Shown here: positions 25,085-32,858 of the stretch, piece after piece
Layout of the letters: each line of letters opens with the position of its first letter
Numbering within the stretch: the stretch's first letter is position 1
From: Salipiger bermudensis HTCC2601
GTDB lineage: Bacteria > Pseudomonadota > Alphaproteobacteria > Rhodobacterales > Rhodobacteraceae
Assembly (NCBI RefSeq): GCF_000153725.1
Contig: NZ_DS022276.1
Span: 917,581 to 950,693 of the forward strand
Reading direction: 5' to 3'
DNA: 33,113 nucleotides
Made by a program: the position numbers and the translations under genes
Notes under the pieces: model-generated
Seen by the model: the letters and a program-made list of their open reading frames with translations, nothing else
The model's database searches: none
Told to the model about the DNA's origin: nothing

Positions 25085-25099
25085 CGGTTTCTGAAACCG
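25085..25099. promoter_or_regulatory. Inverted repeat upstream of the flavodoxin-like gene
   Basis: CGGTTT-CTG-AAACCG, a perfect 6-bp inverted repeat 24 bases upstream of the minus-strand start and 16 bases before the tRNA-Gly -35 box. Possible repressor site; function unknown. Confidence 0.3.
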
Positions 25100-25114
25100 C
25101 CCGCGAGACCCGGC

Positions 25115-25143
25115 TTGACGCTCTGGCGCCCATGAAATATCCA
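25115..25143 (+). promoter_or_regulatory. tRNA-Gly promoter
   Basis: TTGACG (25115-25120), a 17-base spacer, TATCCA (25138-25143), 13 bases before the mature tRNA. One of the best sigma-70-type matches in the window. Confidence 0.6.
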
Positions 25144-25156
25144 GCCACTCAGCCGA

Positions 25157-25230
25157 GCGGGCGTTGTGTAATGGTAAGACCCTTGCCTTCCAAGCAAGAG
25201 ATACGGGTTCGATTCCCGTCGCCCGCTCCA
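25157..25230 (+). tRNA. tRNA-Gly (TCC anticodon), CCA encoded
   Basis: A 74-base cloverleaf. The acceptor stem is GCGGGCG/CGCCCGC, the anticodon arm CTTGC-CTTCCAA-GCAAG with anticodon TCC, and the T-arm ACGGG-TTCGATT-CCCGT. Discriminator T and genomic CCA follow. Confidence 0.97.
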
Positions 25231-25373
25231 GATCTCCCCCAGATTTCCCGTTCCGGCTGAGCCAGCCCCTCCGAATCCGTGGAATCCCACGGTTCTGCCC
25301 CCTCTGCGGCAACGCGCGGCTTGAATCCTGCGCCTTTCATGGCAAAACGGCTCGGCGCAGGACAGGAGGAGCA

Positions 25374-27173
25374 ATGGCTCACGGAAACCCCGCATCCGCC
25401 GTGGCGGAGGAGCGAGACAAATCCCGCAAGCTCGGATCGCTTGCGGCGCTATGGCCCTACATGGCGCCCTACAAGGCGCTGATGGTCGCCGCCACGTTGG
25501 CTCTCATCGCCACCGCGACGGTGTCGCTGACCCTGCCGATGGCGGTCCGCCGGGTGATCGACAATTTCAACGCAGAGGACGGCGCGCTGCTCGATCGCTA
25601 CTTCCTCGCGGCGCTCGGCTTTGCCGGGCTGCTCGCCATCGGCACCGCAGCGCGCTACGCGCTGGTGACACGGCTGGGCGAGCGCGTGGTGGCCGACATT
25701 CGCAAGGCGGTGTTCGACCGGGTCATCGGCCTCTCGCCGGTGTTCTACGAGCGCATCATGACCGGTGAGGTGCTGAGCCGGCTCACCACCGACACCACGC
25801 TGATCCTGTCGGTGATCGGCTCCTCGGTCTCGATCGCGCTGCGCAACCTGCTGATCTTCGTCGGCGGCCTCGCGCTGATGCTGCTGACCTCGGCCAAGCT
25901 CACAGCGCTGGTGCTGCTGCTGGTGCCCATCGTCATCGTGCCGATCCTCACGCTGGGCCGCCGCCTGCGCAAGCTCAGCCGCGAGAATCAGGACTGGATC
26001 GCCGCCTCCTCGGGCAACGCCGCCGAGGCGCTGCAGGCGGTGCAGACGGTGCAGTCCTTCACGCACGAAGAGATCTCGCGCGGGGCCTTTGCCGAGGTCA
26101 CCGAAAAGAGCTTCGACGCCGCCCGTCGCCGGGTCTGGGTGCGGGCGCTGATGACCGCCATCGTGATCTTCCTCGTCTTCACCGGGATCGTCGGCGTGCT
26201 CTGGATGGGCGCGTGGGACGTGCGCGCCGGCAACATGAGCCCCGGCGCGCTGGTGCAGTTCGTGATCTACTCGGTGATGGTGGCCGGCGCCGTGGCGGCG
26301 CTGTCGGAGATCTTCGGCGAGCTGCAGCGCGCCGCCGGCGCCACCGAGCGCCTCGTGGAGCTGCTGCACACCGAAGACGCGATCACCGATCCGGCACAGC
26401 CCGCCGCCCTGCCGACCCCGGTGCGCGGCGAGATCGGCTTCGAGCATGTGCAGTTCTCCTACCCGTCTCGGCCCGGCGTCTCGGCGCTGGCGGACCTCGA
26501 CCTTACCATCCAGCCCGGCGAAACCGTGGCGCTGGTCGGCCCCTCTGGCGCCGGCAAAACCACCATCGTGCAGCTGATCCAGCGTTTCTACGACCCCGAT
26601 GCCGGCCGGGTGACACTGGACGGCATGGCGCTCGACACCCTGTCGCGCGACGCCTTCCGCAAGCATATCGCGCTGGTGCCGCAGGATCCGGTGATCTTCG
26701 CGGCCTCGGCGCGCGACAACATCCGCTTCGGCCGCCCCGACGCGACCGATGCCGAGATCGAGGAGGCCGCCAAGGCCGCCGCGGCGCATGGCTTCGTCTC
26801 AAGCCTGCCCGAGGGCTACGACACCTACCTGGGCGAGCGCGGCGTGATGCTGTCGGGCGGCCAGAAGCAGCGTATCGCCATCGCCCGCGCGATCCTGCGC
26901 GACGCGCCGGTGCTGCTGCTCGACGAAGCCACATCGGCGCTCGACGCGGAAAGCGAACGTGCGGTGCAGGCCGCCGTCGACCGGCTGGCCGAGGGCCGCA
27001 CCACGATCATCGTGGCGCACCGCCTTGCCACGGTGAAGAAGGCCGACCGCATCATCGTCATGGATCAGGGCCGCGTGGTGGCGCAGGGCAGCCACGACGC
27101 GCTGGTGGCGGAGGACGGGCTCTACGCCCGGCTGGCGCGGCTTCAGTTCACCGACGGCATCGCCGCCGAGTGA
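25374..27173 (+). CDS. ABC exporter, fused permease-ATPase (ABCB/MsbA-like)
   Basis: A 599-residue half-transporter. The permease domain with six helices spans about 30-320, including the coupling region around AALQAVQTVQSFTHEE. The ATPase domain is at about 350-590: Walker A GPSGAGKT (389-396), Q-loop PQDPVIF, signature LSGGQ (493-497), Walker B LLLDEA, D-loop SALDAESE and H-loop His549. It should work as a homodimer exporting a lipid, peptide or drug. Substrate is not inferable; the sequence resembles the proteobacterial group annotated as BmrA/MsbA-like or ABCB. The start at 25374 is set by AGGAGGAGC just before ATG. Longer in-frame extensions would run into tRNA-Gly and are rejected. Confidence 0.94.
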   Translation: MAHGNPASAVAEERDKSRKLGSLAALWPYMAPYKALMVAATLALIATATVSLTLPMAVRRVIDNFNAEDGALLDRYFLAALGFAGLLAIGTAARYALVTRLGERVVADIRKAVFDRVIGLSPVFYERIMTGEVLSRLTTDTTLILSVIGSSVSIALRNLLIFVGGLALMLLTSAKLTALVLLLVPIVIVPILTLGRRLRKLSRENQDWIAASSGNAAEALQAVQTVQSFTHEEISRGAFAEVTEKSFDAARRRVWVRALMTAIVIFLVFTGIVGVLWMGAWDVRAGNMSPGALVQFVIYSVMVAGAVAALSEIFGELQRAAGATERLVELLHTEDAITDPAQPAALPTPVRGEIGFEHVQFSYPSRPGVSALADLDLTIQPGETVALVGPSGAGKTTIVQLIQRFYDPDAGRVTLDGMALDTLSRDAFRKHIALVPQDPVIFAASARDNIRFGRPDATDAEIEEAAKAAAAHGFVSSLPEGYDTYLGERGVMLSGGQKQRIAIARAILRDAPVLLLDEATSALDAESERAVQAAVDRLAEGRTTIIVAHRLATVKKADRIIVMDQGRVVAQGSHDALVAEDGLYARLARLQFTDGIAAE

Positions 27174-27189
27174 CGATTCTGAACGGCGC

Positions 27190-27202
27190 GGCCCTCAGGG
27201 CC
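27190..27202. terminator. Small hairpin between ABC exporter and photolyase genes
   Basis: GGCCC-TCA-GGGCC. As at 19171, the three-base loop is the stop codon of the minus-strand gene. It lies 17 bases after the exporter stop. The 5-bp stem and lack of T tract make it a weak candidate. Confidence 0.3.
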
Positions 27203-28727
27203 AGTCGCCGCCATCGAGAAAGGCCTTGGCCGAGCGCGTGATCTCCTCGCGTTCGGCCTCGCTCTTCTTGCGCAGGCTGCCATAGATCAGCCCCATGCGG
27301 TGATTGTCGCCAAGCTTGTCCTCGTTCTCGATCAGGAAGTTCCAGTAGAGATAGTTGAAGGGGCAGGCCTCCTTGCCGGTCTTCTGCTTGAGGCTGTACT
27401 CGCAATTCTTGCAGTAGTCCGACATGCGGTTGATGTAGGCGCCCGAGGCAGCATAGGGCTTTGAGCCAAGCCGTCCTCCGTCGGCGTGCATCACCATGCC
27501 ATGCACGTTGGGCAGCTCGACCCATTCGAAGGCGTCTGCATAGACCTCGAGATACCATTGCTCGATCTGGCGCGGCTCGACACCGGCCAGAAGGGCGAAG
27601 TTGCCGGTCACCATCAGCCGCTGGATGTGGTGCGCATAGGCGTTGCGCCGGGTCGCGCCGATGCATTCCGACATGCAGCGCATGTCGGTCTCGGCGCCCC
27701 AGTACATCGCCGGCAGGTCGCGCTTGGCGTTGAGGAAATTGCTCTCGACGTAGTCCGGCATCTCGGTCCAGTAGATGCCCCGCACGAACTCGCGCCAGCC
27801 GAGGATCTGCCGCACGAAGCCCTCGACCGCGTTGAGCGGCGCCTCGCCATCGGCATAGGCCTGCGCCGCCTTCTCGCAGACCTCGTGGGCGGTCAGCAGG
27901 CCGATATTGAGATAGGGCGAGATCAACCCGTGAAACAGGTAATCCTCGCCGGTCTTCATGGCATCCTGGTAGTCGCCGAAGGTGGGCAGGCAATCCTTCA
28001 GGAAATGCCGCAGCGCCCGCAGCGCCTCCTCGCGGGTGACGGCCCAGCCAAAGCCCTCGAGATCGCCGAAATGGTTGTCAAAGCGGGCGGCGACCAGTTC
28101 GAGCACCTCTTCGGTGATCGCGTCGGGGTGAAACCGCATCCGATGCGGCGTCTCGAGCCCCTTTGGCAGCGACTTGCGGTTCTCCTCGTCGAAGTTCCAC
28201 GCGCCGCCCGCCGGCTCGCCCTCCTCCATCAAGAGGCCCGTCCGGCGGCGCATCTCGCGGTAGAAATACTCCATCCGACCGGTCTTGTTGTCCTCCACCA
28301 GCTTGGCGAAATCGTCGCGTGAGCAATAGAACCGGTCATCCGCGCGGATCTCCACCGGCAGATCCATATCGCTCTCCCAGTCGCGCATCATCTCCCAGAC
28401 GCGCCACTCGCCGGGCTCGGTGGCGACGATGCGCTTGGGCTTGTGGCGCTTCACTGCGCGGGCCAGCTCGTCGGAGAAGCTGTGCGTGTTGTCGGTGTCG
28501 TCGAGCTTGACGTAGTCGACGGTCACGCCCTTCTCGCGCAGCTCCTCGGCGAAGTGGCGCATGGCCGAGAGGATCAGCGCGATCTTCTGAGGGTGATGGC
28601 GCACGTAGCTCGTCTCGTCTCCGACCTCGACCATCAGCACCACGTCGGCCTCGGGGTCGAGATCCGACAGCGCGGAGAGCGAGCGCGTCAGCTGATCGCC
28701 CAGCACGAATCGCAGCGTCTCGGTCAT
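27195..28727 (-). CDS. Iron-sulfur photolyase/cryptochrome (FeS-BCP/CryPro, PhrB-like)
   Basis: A 510-residue flavoprotein of the bacterial (6-4) photolyase/CryB class, repairing UV photoproducts or sensing blue light. The N-terminal DUF523-type/antenna domain starts [15 protein letters not shown]. The [4Fe-4S] ligands are Cys351 ([10 protein letters not shown]), Cys439 and Cys442 (YCKNC) and Cys455 ([10 protein letters not shown]), each one position from those of Agrobacterium PhrB. The paired histidines 366-367 (AHHIQRL) match the catalytic His pair of PhrB. In R. sphaeroides the homologue CryB affects photosynthesis gene expression. The start at 28727 overlaps the stop of the DUF2256 gene (ATGA), so the two are translationally coupled. 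Confidence 0.95.
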   Translation of the reverse strand: MTETLRFVLGDQLTRSLSALSDLDPEADVVLMVEVGDETSYVRHHPQKIALILSAMRHFAEELREKGVTVDYVKLDDTDNTHSFSDELARAVKRHKPKRIVATEPGEWRVWEMMRDWESDMDLPVEIRADDRFYCSRDDFAKLVEDNKTGRMEYFYREMRRRTGLLMEEGEPAGGAWNFDEENRKSLPKGLETPHRMRFHPDAITEEVLELVAARFDNHFGDLEGFGWAVTREEALRALRHFLKDCLPTFGDYQDAMKTGEDYLFHGLISPYLNIGLLTAHEVCEKAAQAYADGEAPLNAVEGFVRQILGWREFVRGIYWTEMPDYVESNFLNAKRDLPAMYWGAETDMRCMSECIGATRRNAYAHHIQRLMVTGNFALLAGVEPRQIEQWYLEVYADAFEWVELPNVHGMVMHADGGRLGSKPYAASGAYINRMSDYCKNCEYSLKQKTGKEACPFNYLYWNFLIENEDKLGDNHRMGLIYGSLRKKSEAEREEITRSAKAFLDGGDWP

Positions 28728-28876
28728 GCGCCGGCCCTCGCCTCGCTGCGGCAGCGGTCGGAGCAGTATTTCACCGCCTCCCAGTCCCTCGCCCATTTGC
28801 GCCGCCACGCGAAGGGGCGCCCGCAACTGGCGCAGATCTTCTGTGGCAGGTCGGCCTTCTTGCGCATCTTCGCCAT
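28724..28876 (-). CDS. DUF2256 small zinc-ribbon-like protein
   Basis: A 50-residue protein: [14 protein letters not shown], then [18 protein letters not shown] and [10 protein letters not shown]. Four cysteines in CxxC...CxxxC spacing suggest a zinc site. DUF2256 proteins are widely found beside cryptochrome/photolyase genes; no function is established. The stop overlaps the photolyase start. The start at 28876 gives the usual N-terminus; a longer frame from 28906 lacks similarity. Confidence 0.9.
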   Translation of the reverse strand: MAKMRKKADLPQKICASCGRPFAWRRKWARDWEAVKYCSDRCRSEARAGA

Positions 28877-29004
28877 GCCCTCAGCCCTCCGCAGACACCG
28901 AACCACGGGCGCCGCCGCTGACGCCCCGGATCAGACCTTTCGCCATGCCATCCTCCCGTTCGACATCCTTCCCTCCGGCGCTGCCGCGCCACTCACCCGA
29001 ACGC

Positions 29005-29030
29005 GCAACTTTTCGCGCCTGCGACTCGTT
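29005..29030 (+). promoter_or_regulatory. EcfG-like stress promoter candidate upstream of the DUF2177 gene
   Basis: GCAAC (29005-29009), 17 bases, CGTT (29027-29030). The alphaproteobacterial general-stress sigma EcfG recognises GGAAC-16/17-CGTT, so this is one mismatch away. It lies 28 bases before the start codon. Many Rhodobacteraceae lack EcfG, so the match may be chance. Confidence 0.22.
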
Positions 29031-29057
29031 CCTTGGGAAACCGCAGGAGAAACGCCC

Positions 29058-29459
29058 ATGCATCTTGTCACCCTCTACGCCTCGACCCTGATCATCTTTC
29101 TGGTGATCGACATCATCGGCATCACCACGATCATCAAACCTGTCTTCGAGCGTCACGTGGGCGACATGCTCGCCGATCCGCTGCGGCTCGGCCCGGCGGC
29201 GATGTTCTACGCCTTCTACATCGTCGGCCTGCTCTATTTCGTTTCGGCCCCGGCGCTGAGCGCCGGTCGCCCGGTGCAGGCGCTGCTCGGCGGCGCGCTG
29301 CTGGGGCTGATGTGCTACGGCACCTACGAGTTCACCAACCTCGCGACGCTCAGGGGCTGGACCTACAATCAGGTGATCATCGATTCGCTCTGGGGCGCGG
29401 CGCTGACCGGTGGCTCGGCCTGGGCGGGGCTGATGATCACCCGCTGGATCCACGGCTGA
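29058..29459 (+). CDS. DUF2177 family membrane protein
   Basis: A 133-residue protein with four hydrophobic helices (about 4-24, 44-65, 72-90, 108-127). Family marks are LVIDIIGI near residue 16, and LMCYGTYEFTNLATLRGW (94-111), which is the strongest. DUF2177 genes are frequent next to cfa, DUF1365 and FAD-oxidoreductase genes, as here. AGGAGAAA lies 6 bases before the ATG. It converges on the TspO-like gene with 8 bases between, and the 9-bp hairpin 29474-29502 inside the end of that gene may end its transcript. Confidence 0.9.
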   Translation: MHLVTLYASTLIIFLVIDIIGITTIIKPVFERHVGDMLADPLRLGPAAMFYAFYIVGLLYFVSAPALSAGRPVQALLGGALLGLMCYGTYEFTNLATLRGWTYNQVIIDSLWGAALTGGSAWAGLMITRWIHG

Positions 29460-29467
29460 GCCAAACA

Positions 29468-30172
29468 TCAGGCCGGTCCCGCGCGCCGCAGCAGCGGGAC
29501 CGCCACCACCAGCGCGATGCCCGCCGCCGCCAACGCGATGACCGGCGTGTTGGAGATCTCGCGATTGGCAACGATCACGCCCATATAGGCCCAGCCCACG
29601 CCGAAGGCATAGGCCAGGGCCGAGGGGCGCAGCCACAGCACAAAGCCCGCGATCACCAAGAGCAGCGACAACAGCACCAGCGCCGCGGCCTGCGCCGAGA
29701 GCACGCCGTAGCCGCTGAGGCTCGCCCCGATCGCAACGCCGGCCGCGGCCGTCAGCCAGCCGGCATAGAGCCCGACGGGAAGGCGCGCGGCCCACGCGCG
29801 CGGGGCGCGCAAAAGCGCCTCGGTGGCGGCTGCGGCCATGAAGATGATCAGCACCGTGGCCAGCACCGGCTGCCAGTTCGAGGCCGCGACCCAGAACATG
29901 CCGAGCCCGAGGCTCACCGCCAAGGGCCCGCGCATCGCCTGCCACGCGGGGTCGAGGCGGCGCCGCCAGAGACCGTAGGCCGCGCCGCCGATCAGCAGCA
30001 GAAAGATCGCGCCCCAGATCGAGAACGCCCAGCCCACCGGCTGCACCGGCCAGCGCGACTGCACGACCGGGAACTGCGTGGGCGAGAGCCCCGGAAAGCC
30101 CCCGGTGACGGCAGGCGACACGGCAAAGGCGATCGCCAGCAGCAGCACCAGCGGCGCCAGCGCTCGCCTCAT
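29468..30172 (-). CDS. TspO/MBR-like tryptophan-rich membrane protein (tentative)
   Basis: A 234-residue protein with about six to seven hydrophobic helices. WPVQPVGWAFSIWGAIFLLL (41-60) and FWVAASNWQPVL (about 95-106) recall the proline- and tryptophan-rich first helices of TspO proteins. It is longer than true TspO (about 160) and belongs to an extended group I know only from automatic annotations as tryptophan-rich sensory protein. R. sphaeroides TspO tunes photosynthesis-gene expression with oxygen. The start overlaps the SDR stop (ATGA), making it the last gene of the five-gene operon. Confidence 0.6.
   Translation of the reverse strand: MRRALAPLVLLLAIAFAVSPAVTGGFPGLSPTQFPVVQSRWPVQPVGWAFSIWGAIFLLLIGGAAYGLWRRRLDPAWQAMRGPLAVSLGLGMFWVAASNWQPVLATVLIIFMAAAATEALLRAPRAWAARLPVGLYAGWLTAAAGVAIGASLSGYGVLSAQAAALVLLSLLLVIAGFVLWLRPSALAYAFGVGWAYMGVIVANREISNTPVIALAAAGIALVVAVPLLRRAGPA
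29474..29502 (+). terminator. Hairpin overlapping the end of the TspO-like gene, probable stop for the DUF2177 transcript
   Basis: CGGTCCCGC (29474-29482) and GCGGGACCG (29494-29502) form a 9-bp stem with an 11-base loop, 15 bases after the DUF2177 stop. No T tract follows. Confidence 0.35.
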
Positions 30173-30912
30173 TGCACCAGCTTGCGGGTCAGCCGCATCG
30201 AGATCGCATAGGGCAGCGTCTGCATAAGCTTCAGCGACAGGGTCAGGCGGCGCGGAAAATGCACCTCGAAACGCTTGCCGTCGAGCCCCTTGACGATGCG
30301 TCCCGCCGCGTCGTCGGGCTGGATCACCGCCGGCATATCGAAGTCGTTCTTCTTGGTCAGCCGGGTGTCGACGAAGCCCGGCGAAATCATTCGCACGTTG
30401 ACCCTCGGGGCCAGCTCGGCGCGCAGGCTTTCCACGAGGTTGATCACCCCGGCCTTGGAAGCGGAGTAGATCTGGCCCTGCGGCAGGCCGATATAGCCCG
30501 CCACCGAGCTCGTCAGCACCAGATCGCCGCCATCGCGCAGCAGCGGCTCGGCGACGCGGGCGAAATGGAAGGTGCCGGTGAGGTTCACGGTGACGATCTT
30601 GGCGGCGAACGCGGGATCGATCTCCATCACCTTGCCGGGATCGTAGAGCGCCGCCAGCGTGATCGCGCTGTCGAGCAGCCCGCCCTCGGCGATCTTGTCT
30701 GCCGCCGCCTGCAGGCTTTCGAGGTCCGAGACATCCGCCGTCACCACCTCGGCGCCGCCGATCTCGTCGGCGAGCTTGTGCAGAGGCTCTTCCGAGCGCG
30801 CCGAGAGCACCAGCCGCGCGCCACGTCGGGCGTAGGCGCGGGCCAGTTCGGCGCCGATCCCGTCCGAGGCGCCCATGATCCAGATGCGGGGGGACGTGGA
30901 GCGATCAGGCAT
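30169..30912 (-). CDS. Short-chain dehydrogenase/reductase
   Basis: A 247-residue Rossmann oxidoreductase. The nucleotide loop is GASDGIG (14-20), and the catalytic set is Ser136 (LTSSVAGY), Tyr149 and Lys153 (YSASK). The usual NNAG motif is replaced by LAALY near residue 87, a loose match. The C-terminal part is basic and amphipathic (RRLTLSLKLMQTLPYAISMRLTRKLVQ, in parts), which may bring it to the membrane. In this operon a reductase acting on an oxidised acyl chain is plausible. The start overlaps the CFA-type gene by 8 bases and the stop overlaps the TspO-like gene by 4. Confidence 0.9.
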   Translation of the reverse strand: MPDRSTSPRIWIMGASDGIGAELARAYARRGARLVLSARSEEPLHKLADEIGGAEVVTADVSDLESLQAAADKIAEGGLLDSAITLAALYDPGKVMEIDPAFAAKIVTVNLTGTFHFARVAEPLLRDGGDLVLTSSVAGYIGLPQGQIYSASKAGVINLVESLRAELAPRVNVRMISPGFVDTRLTKKNDFDMPAVIQPDDAAGRIVKGLDGKRFEVHFPRRLTLSLKLMQTLPYAISMRLTRKLVQ

Positions 30913-32077
30913 GGGCCAGCCGGTATTGATGCACGTTGGTGCGGCCAGTCTCGAACGAGGCGATGCAGGCGGCGAGATAGAAGCGCCAGACCCGGATGAA
31001 GCCATCGTCGAAACCAAGGCCGCGCACCTCGGTCACCTTGGCGTCGAAGCGGTCGAGCCAGTCGCGCAGGGTGCGCGCGTAGTCGAGCCCGAAAGCGTGG
31101 TTGTCCTCGACCCGCAGCCCGGCCTTGCCGGCGACCGACTCGAAAACCGGCGGCGAGGGCAGCATGCCGCCGGGGAAGATGAAACTGCGGATCATGTCAC
31201 CGCCGGCGCGGTAGCGGTCGAAATAGCGGTCCGCCACGGTGATGGTCTGGATCATCGCCCGGCCTTTCTGGCTCAGCACGTGGGCGACCTTCTCGAAATA
31301 GGTCGGCCAGTAGCGCTCCCCCACCGCCTCGAACATCTCGATCGAGACCACGTGATCGAAGGTCCCGTATTCGTCGCGGTAATCCTGCAGCACGATCTCG
31401 GCCTCGCGCCCCAGACGCTCTCGGGCGAAGCTGGCCTGCTCCTGCGACAGCGTCAGGCCCTTGGGCGCAAAATCGCCGCGCTGCATGGCGCGCTCGGCAA
31501 AGCCGCCCCAGCCGCAGCCGATCTCGAGCACCCGGCCCGATTCCGCGCCCAGCCCCTCGAGGATGCGGTCGTACTTGCGGTGCTGGCCCGCGACCAGCGG
31601 GTCGGCTGTCCCGACATCCTCGGGCGAGAAGATCGCCGAGGAATAGGTCATCGTCTCGTCGAGCCAGAGCTTGTAGAAATCGTTTCCGAGATCGTAATGC
31701 GCCTGGATGTTGCGCCGCGAGCCGCGCTTGGTGTTGCGGTTGAAGAGGTAGAGCGCCCGGATCAGCAGCGACTGCCAGGCGTGGCCGTAAAGGAACGGCT
31801 CCAGCGCCTCCTCGTTCTTCAGCCCGAAGACCAGGAAGGCAGCGAGATCGTCGCTGTCGCACCAGCCGTCGCGATAGGCCTCGGTCAGGCCGATATCACC
31901 CTTGGCCGCCGCCGCCGGCACGGTGCGCCAGTCGCGGATGGTCAGGTCCGCCGCCGGCCCCGGCTGGCGCCCCTCGAAGCGCCGAACCTTGCCGTCCGGC
32001 GTGGTCAGAGCGAGGCTGCCATACTCGACCTTGTCGAGACAACTCAGCAGCTTGCTTTCAATCTGGCGTTCAAACAT
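30905..32077 (-). CDS. CFA-synthase-family SAM-dependent fatty-acyl methyltransferase
   Basis: A 390-residue enzyme of the cyclopropane-fatty-acyl-phospholipid synthase family, acting on membrane phospholipid acyl chains with SAM. The SAM site is LEIGCGWGGFAERA (184-197), and other marks are HYDLGNDFYKLWLD, SIEMFEAVGERYW (Glu250 at the E. coli Glu239 position), SFIFPGGMLPSP and GLDYARTLRDW (Tyr333 at Tyr317). The E. coli bicarbonate-binding His266 corresponds to Gln277 here (MIQTIT) and Cys139 to Ser146. This variant form is shared by a large proteobacterial subgroup; its product may be a methylated rather than cyclopropane chain. The start at 32077 overlaps the DUF1365 stop by 8 bases. Confidence 0.92.
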   Translation of the reverse strand: MFERQIESKLLSCLDKVEYGSLALTTPDGKVRRFEGRQPGPAADLTIRDWRTVPAAAAKGDIGLTEAYRDGWCDSDDLAAFLVFGLKNEEALEPFLYGHAWQSLLIRALYLFNRNTKRGSRRNIQAHYDLGNDFYKLWLDETMTYSSAIFSPEDVGTADPLVAGQHRKYDRILEGLGAESGRVLEIGCGWGGFAERAMQRGDFAPKGLTLSQEQASFARERLGREAEIVLQDYRDEYGTFDHVVSIEMFEAVGERYWPTYFEKVAHVLSQKGRAMIQTITVADRYFDRYRAGGDMIRSFIFPGGMLPSPPVFESVAGKAGLRVEDNHAFGLDYARTLRDWLDRFDAKVTEVRGLGFDDGFIRVWRFYLAACIASFETGRTNVHQYRLAHA

Positions 32078-32858
32078 CGTGCCCCGCACCCCCTGTCGCT
32101 TCCGAACCTCGCTGCGCGAGCTGTTCTGGTTTCGAGATAACGCGGACGCCCCGGAGAACAAGCTTCAGCGCCTGCCAATGGATCAGCGCGATCACCTTCT
32201 GCGCCTGAAAGGCATGGCGCCACTTGGCACGGGTCAGCGCGGGCCGGGTCAGCGGCCGCGCCGGGCCGCTCATCGAGGTCTGAAGCTTAACCTCTCCGCC
32301 CTCGCCAATCCAGTCGACCCAGGCACCGAAGCGGTCCGGGCCGGCATCGAAGCGGAAGACGTAATGCCCCTCGCGCGGCAGGAAGGGCGACACGTGGAAG
32401 AGCTTCCTCCCGGTGATCCGGTCCGAGCGCGAGATGGGGCGATTGTCGGGGTGGTGGCAGAGATAGAAATGCCGCTCGCCGAAGGTGTTGGACACCTCAG
32501 CCAGCACCGCGCGCAGGCCCTTGTGGTCACGCGCCAGCCAGAAGCTCACCGGGTTGAAGCCGTAGAGAGGCGAGCGCGGCATGGTGACCACCGTGACCTC
32601 GCAATGCGCCAGCGCCACCGGCGCGAGCTGCTCGCGGATGAACGTCACCATGGAGGCGCCATCGCGGTGGCCGTAGTCGCGTGGCCGCACCGACCAGAGC
32701 CCGCGCCGGTCGGGACGGATCGGCAGCCGACCGTCCTCGAAATCGTCGACCGGCAGCGCCAGGTAGCTGGCGCGATAGCGGAACTGCCGGTCGACATCGC
32801 CCTTGCGGGCATGCCAGATCCGGCAATCCACCAAGGCGCCATGCCAGAGATCGGTCAT
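32070..32858 (-). CDS. DUF1365 domain protein
   Basis: A 262-residue protein of the DUF1365 family: HARKGDVDRQFRYRASYLALPVDD at the start, SPLYGFNPVSFWL near 95 (the signature), VSNTFGERHFYL near 120, and KLFHVSPF near 150. Biochemistry is unknown. The family is nearly always found between an FAD-dependent amine-oxidase-like protein and a CFA-type methyltransferase, exactly as here, so it probably serves the same lipid modification. The start overlaps the stop of the FAD gene (ATGA). Confidence 0.92.
   Translation of the reverse strand: MTDLWHGALVDCRIWHARKGDVDRQFRYRASYLALPVDDFEDGRLPIRPDRRGLWSVRPRDYGHRDGASMVTFIREQLAPVALAHCEVTVVTMPRSPLYGFNPVSFWLARDHKGLRAVLAEVSNTFGERHFYLCHHPDNRPISRSDRITGRKLFHVSPFLPREGHYVFRFDAGPDRFGAWVDWIGEGGEVKLQTSMSGPARPLTRPALTRAKWRHAFQAQKVIALIHWQALKLVLRGVRVISKPEQLAQRGSEATGGAGHDV

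Noticed and set aside
16148-25230. Integration sites at the 3' ends of tRNA-Lys and tRNA-Gly
   Set aside because: No repeated tRNA 3' end nearby, no integrase, and flanking genes are housekeeping with the same base composition.
24579-25395. A longer minus-strand reading frame through tRNA-Gly
   Set aside because: It is in a different frame from the flavodoxin-like gene and crosses a certain tRNA.
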